NCBI GenBank assembly: GCA_029582165.1
Contig: CM055882.1
Span: forward strand, 17,935,867-17,999,866
From: Portulaca oleracea
Lineage: Eukaryota > Streptophyta > Magnoliopsida > Caryophyllales > Portulacaceae
DNA: 64,000 bases
Direction of reading: 5' to 3'
The notes under the pieces are model-generated. The model did not search any database. It was not told where the DNA came from and was given only the letters and a program-made list of their open reading frames with translations. Position 1 is the first letter of the stretch; every line of letters begins with the position of its first letter. Positions 55,213 to 64,000 of the stretch are shown one piece after another. Both the position numbers and the translations under genes were made by a program.

Positions 55213-55518
55213 TTAAAGAATAATGCCCTCTTCTTTTGTGTGGTGGGTGGAGTGCGATGATAGTGCTGTGCGGTGAAATAATTGAAAAGTGTAATGAAGT
55301 GTAGTGAAATGTGATGAATTGTGGTGAAAGTTGTGATAGGCGGGGTAGGTGAGGAAAAAAAATGCAAAAAGCAGAAGAGAAAAGTGAGAACAGAGAAAAA
55401 ATAAGATGGTATATTGACAATCATTATGATAAAATGTGGTGAAGTGTGGAAGGAGATTAAGCAGTATAGTAAGTTATGGTACTACCGCAACACACCGTAT
55501 AAAAAAGAAAACAGAGCC
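55213..55518. mobile_element. MITE of the three-copy family
   Basis: Left part GCCCTCTTCTTTTGTGTGG, right part complements to GGCTCTGTTTTCTTTTTTAT. Flanking TAAAGAATA (left) and TAAAGATA (right) could be a decayed target duplication. The interior is G/T-rich like 8371-8580 and 42568-42876. Confidence 0.55.
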
Positions 55519-55917
55519 TAAAGATACATTGAGAATTGAGTATTAATCGTAATAATAATATTTCTTTAAATGAAAAATGAGATATTTCTTTTGGAACAAT
55601 CTCTAGTAAACAGAAGTGAAATTTGTCTTAGGATGAGGTAATATGCTTATAAATATTCCAAATATATTAACAGCAAGATGAAGGCATAATAAAAGGTACG
55701 TAAAGCCAAAAAAGTTGGTAAAGACATATGCACATTCTGAAAACAAAGGGTGACCAAAGTTTCAAATTAAAATAAGGATCCAATAAATATTTGCAAACGG
55801 TCAAAAAAAGTAAGACAATATCAAATTATTAATCTTAAAAATTGTTTTATTTACTATTTAATTTGTTTTTATTTTCAACTGATAAGTTATTATATTTAGA
55901 GAACATTTGGTAGAAGC
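55519..55917. other. Intergenic, no gene seen
   Basis: AT-rich, nothing supportable. Confidence 0.5.
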
Positions 55918-55920
55918 TTA

Positions 55921-56304
55921 GAGCATGTATAATGACATTTCATTGTTTTGGATCTTTGGTGGAGGTCCATCTTGCTACATCACCTTATTTTTGAAATTTT
56001 TTGAACTCAATTTTTCCTTCTCCACAATAAAATGAACTCCAAATTGAAACTTTGAATAAAATATTTGTCATTATTTTAATTTACTACACATAACACCTAT
56101 TTTCGAAGTAAAATGAAAATTGAGAAATAAATTTTCCACCAATAACAAATAAGAAGAGAAGTAAGACTTAAATTTTATTCCGAAATGATAAGAGGTCCAA
56201 AATGAGTTCCAAAATTGTGGAACTTGCAAAAAATACCATTGCCAAGGAATAGAATTGAATGAGAATGGGTTGATTGGAATGAGATCCAACCCATTCATAT
56301 GCTC
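55921..56304. mobile_element. Tourist/PIF-Harbinger-type MITE
   Basis: A 384-bp element with TTA duplications (55918-55920, 56305-56307). Ends GAGCATGTATAATGACATTT and the complement of AACCCATTCATATGCTC, the common 'GAGCATxxxxAATG' terminus of plant MITEs. Confidence 0.8.
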
Positions 56305-56307
56305 TTA

Positions 56308-57015
56308 GGGAAATTTTTCTATAGAAAATTTCTTTTTTGAGAAGTATATTTTATAGTGTTTGTTTGAAATTCCTTATTTTATGAGGAAAAATGATTAAAA
56401 TGTCCAAACTATTCATATTTATCATCGGTTGAGCTTATTATATTACGAGTATTTTGGAAGTTTTTTTTAATACTTTGATCACATTTTCCACAGTAAAAGT
56501 TTTTCTTTGTCAATCCCCTTTTGTATAAATAGTAGGAGATCCACTTTTTATCCATATCTTCTGGAGTTTGAATCATGGGAGAGACATTTCTCCCTTTCCA
56601 ATTTAACAACTTATATTGGAAAGTGCCAAGTCTTGGAGATAATTTAAACTTTGAATAATAGTAAAATAAAAATGATTATTAGTCATCTTGTTTATATGTA
56701 TTTTATCATACGACAAAAGTTTTTTCTACTGGTGGTTGACGCAGTGACTGTTTGATGTATCGTTTTTCTATTTTTTTCCAAAAAATATATTAGTCATCTT
56801 GCTTATATGTATTTTCTCATACGGCAAAAGTTTTTTCTGAAAAAAATAGAAAAATGACACCTCAAAGTAGAACAGCCACCGCGTCAACCACCAGCTGAAT
56901 TGGTCTGAGTGTGTTATTGTCCAATACCCTCAAAGTTCAATGTATTAGAGTCCAAAAAAAGTTCAATGTATTATTGTCCAATACCTTTAAAGTTCAGTGA
57001 ATTATCATCCAATAA
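56308..57015. repeat. Direct repeat and degenerate MULE-MITE relative
   Basis: A segment of about 54 bp with TTAGTCATCTTGYTTATATG is directly repeated at about 56679-56732 and 56793-56846. Around 56735-56900, GGTGGTTGACGCAGTGACTG and its inverted partner near 56875-56892 flank the copies. 56905-57010 contains TATTGTCCAATACCYTYAAA repeats that match the arms of the 12774-13260 element. The 66-codon minus-strand frame at 56409-56609 is not recognised. Confidence 0.5.
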
Positions 57016-57226
57016 TCCAAATAAAAAAGAAAAAAAAATCCAAAGCAAATGGGTACGGCGAGATGCGGAGAAGCTGGTGTTTTCCCACTTGCCACTCCCT
57101 CAACGAGACGACGTTGCTCTTCTTCTTTGTTCATCTCCCTATGCCCCGTTATTTATACATACAAATACAAAGTTATGGATAATCATAATACTCGGCTTCA
57201 TTTTTAAATTAAAATTAACAAACACG

Positions 57227-57229
<3 letters not shown>

Positions 57230-57264
<35 letters not shown>

Positions 57265-57482
57265 GTGCTACGTGATGAGTGCGAATGCTCAACCAATATC
57301 CATGCCTTCCTAATCTCCCTCTGAATTCCCCCATCTCTAACCCCCGACTAAATCCAATTGCTCTCACGATCCTCAATTTCGGATTCCACTGTTTCCTTTA
57401 ATCCCACTTGTTTTGCATCAGATCTGTGTTTCAATCCTGATTCCAGCTCAATCAATACCATCCATCTCCGCCTTCAATTCAG
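57230..57482 (+). promoter_or_regulatory. Probable 5' leader exon of the F-box/kelch gene
   Basis: A (CT)n tract (57229-57262) precedes a C/T-rich leader that ends TTCAATTCAG|GTTTTTTTT, a good donor with a pyrimidine-rich start to the intron. The acceptor TTTTTCCACAG|GATAAAG is at 59500-59510, giving an intron of 2028 bp (57483-59510). The start of transcription is not visible; a TATA-like TTATTTATA lies near 57151. Confidence 0.6.
57275..57313 (+). promoter_or_regulatory. Upstream ORF in the F-box/kelch leader
   Basis: ATG at 57275 encodes MSANAQPISMPS and stops at 57311-57313, inside the leader exon. A second, minimal one (ATG AAT TGA, 59539-59547) lies 14 bases before the main ATG. Both could reduce initiation at the main start. 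Confidence 0.5.
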
Positions 57483-59510
57483 GTTTTTTTTTTTTGCCCC
57501 TTCTCTTTCCTGTTTTGATTTGATTATGTGAAATTTCATATTATTTGTGACTCGATTCGTATTGCAATTGCTTGTTTCCTTGATTGGGGGAAATTCGATA
57601 TCTTCGTTTGGCTAATGTGCGCGTGTGACGGGTGGAGGTGTTGCTGGTGAAGTTGATACTGATGAGAGTATGACAAATAGCTAGCTTAAATTGATCATTA
57701 ACATACAGATTGATCGATTTCATAGAAAAAAAAAGAAAAAAGAAAAAGAAAGAGAAGGAAAAAAGTCAGGGTTAATTAGAGATGCTTGAAGAGTTGAAGC
57801 TCCTTTTCATTCTTTGTAGAGAATTTAATGAGCCGTCTCTTTCTTGTCATTGGTAATTTGGTATCATTCCATTTACCTTTTATCGTTGGATTAATGGTGG
57901 TGAAAGTGATTCTTCATTTACTTTCTTTAATTTTATTCGTTGCAAAAAAGGTTTAGTTGAGCTCGATTAAAGAGGGCTCACGAGTGATTCTTCATTTAAA
58001 GCATGCGAAAAGCCTGTACTACTCTGTTTCAGGGTTGGTACGTTTGCAATAGAAAAACTCCTGTCATTTGGGAAATTTGTGTCCATGCCACTTTAAATAA
58101 AACGATATAAGACAGCGTACGTTTTGATATCTTATACGTGACCAGTTTCTTGTGTTTTCTATAATTTGGTGTGGTAGTTACCTATTCGTTTTGTAGTCAA
58201 TATTTTAAAGGGTTGGGAGAGTTGTTAAGACCTATGATGAACTCATCAACCTAGTGTAGCATAGAATATTGTGGAACAATCTCAACCAAAAGTTTAAGCT
58301 AATATGGTTGTAGGTCTAATAATGATTTTTATACTCTAATACGCCCCCTCACACGAATGTCGGGGGTGCTGAGATTCGAACTTGAAACCTCTCATTTGAT
58401 CTGATACCATGTAGATCCATATAAACCAAAAGCTTAATCTGATGGTTTTATATCCAATGATAATTTTTATAGTTTAACAACGGTAGATGTGATGTCAAGG
58501 GTTAGTTGTGGATGGGAACAATGGAGATATATATGTTTTTGGATTATGCTTCCATTTTAGATATTTTTTTCCCTTGCATCTACTTTCTTTTTTGGGTCAA
58601 TGAGAAAGGAGATAAGGAGGAGGAACCGGGGACCCTATGCAAGTGGCAAGCTTTAGATGCTGTCACCCACCACCGTGTTTCTAGAAAGACTTGACAAAAG
58701 CATCTACATTGTATTAATATTACGCTACTACTACCCTCTCTTTAAATGATTTTCAATTGTCATCCTTCTGTCTTCAGTTGTTGGTGGACCAAGTTGTTAC
58801 AAACCCAGAATAAGCTGCCATTTGTATGGATCAGGGATGAGAATCTTGTGGGAAAAAATATCATTTTCACTGGGAAAATGGACGTATTTTCACGAGACAT
58901 TCTTGGACACCAAAAAAAATTGAATAGCTGAAGAATAAGAACTTAAATGGTGTATAACTGCACAAGGGAAGTTAGTGTTGAAAATGTTATCAGGCTTCTG
59001 TTCATCACTACTCTTCATTTTATGTTGAGCTTCAAGTCATATGAGGATGCTAAATTTCCAGCAGCTAAGGTTTTGTGTAGCTTGCAAAAGTAAGCATAAC
59101 CTATGTGCTGTTATCGGTCGTCAGAGTTTGTCAGTTATGAGACACCATGAATTGGATTTTCTATAGTTATGGGTTGATTTCTTAATTTTGCGTGCTTGTT
59201 TTCTGTTTAGCTTTATCAAAGAAGACTGGTCTGTGCACATTTTTCTTGTTTCTGTGCCATGACAAGTCTTATTTTGTCAACATCTTGGATTAGCTAGTTT
59301 CTGTTTTTCCTCAAGGTTGTAGCCCACCTGATTTGAATTTTGTACAGTCGCGAGTTAATTGCCGAATTTGGCATGCTTATCTGCTGGCTGCCTGTCTCAG
59401 TTACTTTTGTCCTAGCAGACTACTGTATGCACGTTTATCTTGTTTCTTTATGATGATATGCTCCTTAGTTTGAAAACTTACCTGCTCAGTGGGTCTGTCT
59501 TTTTCCACAG
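57483..59510 (+). other. Leader intron of the F-box/kelch gene
   Basis: No coding potential. A T-rich start is followed by an A-rich patch near 57726-57765. 58215-58490 contains a repeat with paired phrases AACCAAAAGYTTAAKCTRATGG (near 58287 and 58427) and, on the minus strand, AGTTCGAATCTCAGC, a tRNA B-box-like sequence, so a SINE or small LTR relic may lie here. Confidence 0.5.
58215..58490 (-). mobile_element. Possible SINE-like repeat in the leader intron
   Basis: On the minus strand GGTATCAGATCAAATGAG followed by AGTTCGAATCTC resembles internal pol III promoter boxes. The flanking phrase ACCAAAAGYTTAA is directly repeated. Ends are not defined. Confidence 0.3.
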
Positions 59511-59560
59511 GATAAAGCCCTCTTGCATTTGATTGATAATGAATTGACCTGGACAACTTC

Positions 59561-60988
59561 ATGGGTTCTGTATTTAGCTCGAATAGTGCCCGTTACTCCA
59601 ACATTAACCTATGTGAGGGATCGTCAAATGAAAAATGCAAGCGACAGAAGATAACAGTTTACTCTGAGCAAAGCACAAGGTTAATCCCATCCCTCCCTGA
59701 TGAGATATCACTCCAGATCCTTGCTAGAGTACCTAGGATTTACTATCCTGGACTGAAGCTAGTATCTCAGAGTTGGAGAGAAGCCATATCAACATCTGAA
59801 ATTTATAACTTAAGAAATGAACTGAAGACGAGTGAGGAATGGCTTTTTATATTAGCTCGTGCTGAAGAAAGTTTATCATGGTGTGCATTGGATCCTATTT
59901 CTCAGAAATGGCAGAAGCTACCACCTGTTCCTCATGACTCCATACAGGATCCATCTCGAAAAGGGTTGGCCATTCTTCAAAAGTGGAACCTTTTTGGATT
60001 AAGTGTTAAAATAGCAGATGCGATAAGAGGTTGGCTCGGTAGAGGGGATGCCTTGGACAAGATCCCTTTTTGTGGCTGCTCGGTTGCAGCAGTGAATGGT
60101 TGCCTATATGTGCTGGGAGGGCTATCAAGAGGCTCAGCTTTAAGGAATGTTTGGTGCTACAATCCCATTCTAAATAACTGGAGTGAAGTGAGCCCTATGT
60201 TAACCGCAAGAGCATACTGTAAGGCAGGAGCCATAGACAACAAACTCTACGTTGTTGGAGGGGTTAGCAGGTGCCAAGGTCGATTAATCCCGTTGCAATC
60301 TGCAGAAGTTTTTGACCCTGTTACCTGTCAGTGGTCTGAAGTTCCAAGCATGCCATTCTCAAAAGCTCAGGTAATGCCCACTGCTTTCCTGGCTGACATT
60401 CTAAAGCCGATAGCAACAGGGTTGACAACATACAGAGGTAAACTATATGTGCCTCAGAGCTTGTACTGCTGGCCTTTCTTTGTGGATGCCGGTGGAGAGA
60501 TTTATGACCCAAAAACAAACGCATGGGTAGAAATGCCTGCCGGAATGGGTGAGGGTTGGCCTGCTAAGCAGGCAGGAACTAAACTTAGCGCCGTTGTTGA
60601 TGATGAATTGTATGCCTTGGACCTCTCTGGTTCATTGGATAGTGCTAAACTTAAAGTTTATGATCATCAAGATGACTCCTGGAAAGTTGTTTCAGCAGAA
60701 GTTCCTGTGACTCATGATCACAACGATGCTGAATCTCCATACCTTCTTGTTGGTTTTCTGGGGAAGCTTCATGTGGTCATTAGAGATACAAATGGCGATA
60801 TTGCAGTTCTGCAGGCCACCACGGAAAAGCCCGTCGAACATTGCCATCCAAATGCATTGGTCGAGGAAAGCTCTAACAGTGAAACTTCAGATGCTACATC
60901 GGCTATGTCTGGAAATTTGTGGAAAACTGTTGCTTTGAGAAGAGCTGGATCTGCAGAGTTGGTTAGTTGTCAAACTCTTAGAATCTAG
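59561..60988 (+). CDS. F-box/kelch-repeat protein (At1g22040-like)
   Basis: 475 residues in one coding exon. An F-box at about 40-85 (LIPSLPDEISLQILARVPRI, then LVSQSWREAI) should bind a SKP1-like subunit of an SCF ubiquitin ligase. Kelch repeats follow: CSVAAVNGCLYVLGGLS (about 170), AGAIDNKLYVVGGVSR (about 225), SAEVFDPVTCQWSEVPSMPF (about 247), a block with YDPKTNAWVEMPAGMGEGWP (about 320), and a last strand set with KVYDHQDDSWKVV (about 372). Kelch propellers usually choose the substrate; the substrate here is unknown. The N-terminus MGSVFSSNS could be N-myristoylated (Gly at 2). Length and block order match Arabidopsis At1g22040, from memory and not by alignment. The ATG at 59561 lies 50 bases after the acceptor of the leader intron. 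The gene converges on the ITPK gene downstream. Confidence 0.93.
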   Translation: MGSVFSSNSARYSNINLCEGSSNEKCKRQKITVYSEQSTRLIPSLPDEISLQILARVPRIYYPGLKLVSQSWREAISTSEIYNLRNELKTSEEWLFILARAEESLSWCALDPISQKWQKLPPVPHDSIQDPSRKGLAILQKWNLFGLSVKIADAIRGWLGRGDALDKIPFCGCSVAAVNGCLYVLGGLSRGSALRNVWCYNPILNNWSEVSPMLTARAYCKAGAIDNKLYVVGGVSRCQGRLIPLQSAEVFDPVTCQWSEVPSMPFSKAQVMPTAFLADILKPIATGLTTYRGKLYVPQSLYCWPFFVDAGGEIYDPKTNAWVEMPAGMGEGWPAKQAGTKLSAVVDDELYALDLSGSLDSAKLKVYDHQDDSWKVVSAEVPVTHDHNDAESPYLLVGFLGKLHVVIRDTNGDIAVLQATTEKPVEHCHPNALVEESSNSETSDATSAMSGNLWKTVALRRAGSAELVSCQTLRI

Positions 60989-61275
60989 TTATGATTCCAC
61001 AGGTTATGTTTCTTTCTTGGTAGTGTTGGTAGCTCATGTTTCTTTCTTTTTTAGCCTTGCTCTCCTGTATGTATGGAAAGCTCTTCTCAAGGCAACTGTT
61101 TGTGTGTGTATATATATATATACATAGGGGTTATAAAACACTTCTCCCATAGTCTACCTCTTGTGTTATGGCCCTACTTCTATGAAATTTTCATTTGTAA
61201 GAGCTTTTTAGGCTTTCAATGTAATATTTTGTACGAGAGATGTAGTCTAGTAGCATCAGCACGGGTTAAATAATA
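60989..61275 (+). other. Probable 3' untranslated region of the F-box/kelch gene
   Basis: Follows the TAG at 60986-60988. T-rich, contains a GT/TA microsatellite at about 61103-61124 and an AATAAT-like signal near 61269. The exact end is unknown. Confidence 0.5.
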
Positions 61276-61841
61276 CTAGACAAAATTCTGCATTCAAATT
61301 GCTAAGGCTATACCAAATATTTGTAAGGATACACGGACATCATGAAAGAAATTTGAGAGCGGTTATAATTTTGCACCCAAACATCTACGCAACTTACAGA
61401 ACTACGATTCATTCCTTGAATAGTCCGACGATGAGATGTACAGGTAAACAGAAATTACAAAGAATTTGGTGACCATCGCCAAGGATCATAAGATTGTGAA
61501 ATTGCTTTAAAAGTACAAGTGTTTGGTCAAAGAACAGATCCCCGACAACCGAGGATAGGATGGGCCAATTGAGTGAATCATACATTAATGAAGATCACGA
61601 GTGAGTAATAACATATGTACACAGTACATTAAAGGATGGCTTCATAAGGTTTCTGATAAAAAAGTAACAATGTTACCAACCCTGTCATAGTAACTGATAG
61701 AAAACTGAGCAGAGATGGGCCGCAGACTTATGGTTCCACACTGCTTAAAATCACAACTATAATCTGAGCTCATGCCTCATATGTGTGCCTTGATTTCCAA
61801 TGGAATGACCAATGCCAGTGGCTATGTAATCCTTCAGACCA
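61276..61841. other. Region between convergent genes
   Basis: No open frame with a recognised domain. Part is presumably the 3' untranslated region of the minus-strand kinase gene. Confidence 0.5.
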
Positions 61842-63387
61842 TTATGTGAGTGGATGCTTCCTATGTCTGCTATCGGCTACCCTCAACAGAAAATCAGTAA
61901 ATATGTCCTCGTACCCTGGCATTTTGCCAAATCCTGAAATGGGAACTTTCCTTTTACAGTTAAAAATAATTCACCCCAGTGAGAATGTAAGGCAATGATA
62001 TGGTGTGTTGAAAGTGAATCCTATAACAAATGAAAAGCTAAACATCTGAGTGTGGATATACCCCAATGTAGGTTTAGAAAAATTCAGAAGCACGTAGTCT
62101 TGCCTCTAAAGTACGAGATCAATTTAGGATAACCCAGAAAATGTTCTGAAAGGAGGTCTAATTAAAAACAACTTGAAAATAACTTCAAACAAACAAACGA
62201 GTAAGTAAACAAGAGAAAAGCTTAGTGTTCAGAGAAGAGGGAAAGACTGATAAAATTAACAAAAAAGAAGTATGAACTTGCCAGGGAAGTAATTTATGTC
62301 GATCACATAAAACAAATCTCTTGTCCCATGCTCACGGATCATATCAATATTGAAAAGTCGTAGGCCCTGAAATATACAGAAAACTTAAGAACCCATAGTT
62401 TGTCTTAGAAAGTCAAGCACGAGGAAAATGAAGAAGAATTACCATTCTCTTGCGGAGCTCCTCAACAAGCCTCTCCAGCAATGGTCTTGGAGGAAGCTCT
62501 GCACCAATGGAATCAATAGTAATAAGTGCATTTTGTCCTTCAAAATTGCCCCTTGAAAATGTTCAAAGAAATAAAAAAGAAATTCATGTTCACAGCTGCG
62601 CCTCATCAGCGGTATGTGATGCTATGGAAATTCACTTTATATAGGAAATGCTACACATTACAGCATCAATAGGACTCCACTTTCTGGACAGCAGAACCAA
62701 CTCATTTTTTGAGTTTATATCTTTCAGACAAGTCCAGTTCAAAAAAATAAATAATAAGTTAGAGATAAGTTTAGTCAATAACATGTTTCATAGATTGGTC
62801 AGAATTTAAGTTCAGCAAATAAGCAGAAAGAGCAGGTGCAAGTCATTTTAAGGTTTCATATGTCCATGCTATTCCCCATATTACATATATTTGTTTTCTA
62901 AAGATTGATCAGCTATCAGATTGTTGGAGAGGGGAGGGGGTTTATATCAGCCATTCAAACAGGCCCCTTACCAGCAATACCAGGATCCAAATCTGCCTCG
63001 TCAGCAGTTGCCGCAGCACCTGAAACCCTAGGAAACTGAAAGACCCCAGCATACTTGGATAGCTCACGCTTGCATACATCAGGTAAAGAGAATCGCCGAA
63101 CAACTTTTATAGTATCACCTACAACGTAGACTTTAAACATAACACCACCTGCAATGGAGCATGATTCCAGACTTAAAAAAGGCAACTCCCATTAAACAGA
63201 AAACCCACCTGCAGTGGAGTGCTCAAAAACTAATACAATGATGATCATCCAGTGTAATAACACTTACCATGGTTAACAAACTCCTGGAGAACCAAGGGTA
63301 GCTCGAGTTTTGAGAGGGAGACCTTATCATAAGCAAGGAAGAGCTCATGCGACTTTGCACTTCCATCCACAAACAATGGTTTAGCCA
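61842..63387 (-). CDS. Inositol-tetrakisphosphate 1-kinase, 3' exons (5' end outside window)
   Basis: Five minus-strand exons: 63387-63268, 63148-62972, 62498-62443, 62366-62282 and 61933-61842, giving the C-terminal 175 residues plus part of a codon. Family motifs of the ATP-grasp fold: [76 protein letters not shown] and [20 protein letters not shown]; the Asp of FNID and Asp/Asn of DIN should bind magnesium. The enzyme phosphorylates inositol tris/tetrakisphosphates in phytate synthesis. Phases of all exons agree. The intron after 62282 begins GC (GCAAGT), not GT; the phase (CCT G|GA TTT) confirms it. The protein ends [12 protein letters not shown]. Which ITPK paralogue it is cannot be told from this half. 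No upstream exon was found in 63388-64000. Confidence 0.93.
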
Positions 63388-64000
63388 CTGAGATCATAAT
63401 CCCAAAACCTGAGTTAAACGCACTATACCAAAAACCACTGGCAAAGAAGATGGCAATAGTTGTACATCAAAAAGCTTATCTATATATAAGGCATTCCACT
63501 TCCTTTAAACCTTGCAAGAAGAATACTGCAACTGAGAATCTAATCAAATAGGCTTTCCCAAGTCCATGATTCTGTGTAAACAACAGGCACACAGATTGGG
63601 GTTTGTACACAACACGCACCCCTCCCCCCGAAACAGTGAAACACAGTTGTCTAACTAGTAGAACTACAAAACAAACATTAAAATAACTCTTAAAGATGTA
63701 GTTCATCACCCAATAGGAAACAATTTTAAGCAGTACATTGAGGGTTTTTGAAGTGGAGACTAAAGACAACTCAGGTTTCCAATATGCTGGATATTTTCAC
63801 TCCTATAAACTTGATTTTAGTTTTATACACAATCGAGCTTGACGTTTTAAAAGGTGAAATAAAGCCCTCAAACAGTAACAGATGGATGACGAAGCAGCTC
63901 TAACTCTCTAAGTTTGGGTAGCCATATTTCATAATAAAAAAATACATCACTAACCTATATCAGCCATGTATTAGACATTAGCTTCACCCAGCTAACTGTT
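63388..64000 (-). other. Intron of the ITPK gene (upstream exons not seen)
   Basis: No exon matching the ATP-grasp N-terminal part was recognised. It is probably one long intron reaching past the window edge. Confidence 0.5.

Noticed and set aside
56409..56609. 66-codon minus-strand frame with CGKC motif
   Set aside because: Too short, no recognised domain, AT-rich context; could be chance.

Overview
This window is plant nuclear DNA, most likely from a eudicot. It is AT-rich, has four intron-bearing or single-exon plant genes, and is packed with transposable elements of nearly every plant class. The gene families (DUF1005, an F-box/kelch protein resembling Arabidopsis At1g22040, inositol-tetrakisphosphate kinase) are plant types. 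The species cannot be named from sequence alone.

Genes. (1) 9111-10463, minus: single-exon DUF1005 protein. (2) 20167-23165, minus: four-exon gene for an acidic protein of about 850 residues with two predicted membrane segments and a basic C-terminal tail. (3) 59561-60988, plus: F-box/kelch protein with one coding exon and a leader interrupted by an intron of about 2 kb. (4) 61842-63387, minus, 5' end outside the window: five 3' exons of an inositol-tetrakisphosphate 1-kinase, one ending at a GC splice donor. Genes 3 and 4 are convergent. Nothing suggests that the four genes act together.

Transposable elements, left to right. 1-3152 looks like the 3' part of an Athila-type Ty3/gypsy element with its LTR. 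4446-5986 is a Pack-MULE with long terminal inverted repeats, a perfect 9-bp target duplication and a captured, broken gene fragment. 7090-7907 holds three Stowaway-type MITEs. 11690-18300 is a graveyard: an RTE-like LINE end, a minus-strand Ty3/gypsy element, a plus-strand Ty1/copia remnant, and MITEs inserted into each. 25110-26285 is an L1 reverse-transcriptase relic. 27854-30255 is a hAT-type element (8-bp duplication) containing a Stowaway MITE that itself contains a 1-kb palindromic element. 30936-42045 is a MITE cluster, one member of which is split by a 9.6-kb CACTA (En/Spm) element with degenerate genes. 42909-48241 is a structurally complete Ty1/copia element with a perfect 5-bp duplication but a broken pol. 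48883-49436 is a second MULE-type foldback MITE, 51906-52463 a LINE RNase H end, 52710-54978 a PIF/Harbinger-type element full of GA microsatellites, and 55921-56304 a Tourist MITE.

Target-site duplications and terminal repeats were read directly from the sequence. Family names rest on recognised motifs and have not been tested by database search. The most noteworthy observations are the Pack-MULE, the three-deep nest at 27854-30255, the palindromic element at its core, and the CACTA element that carries its subterminal motif again between its two genes.
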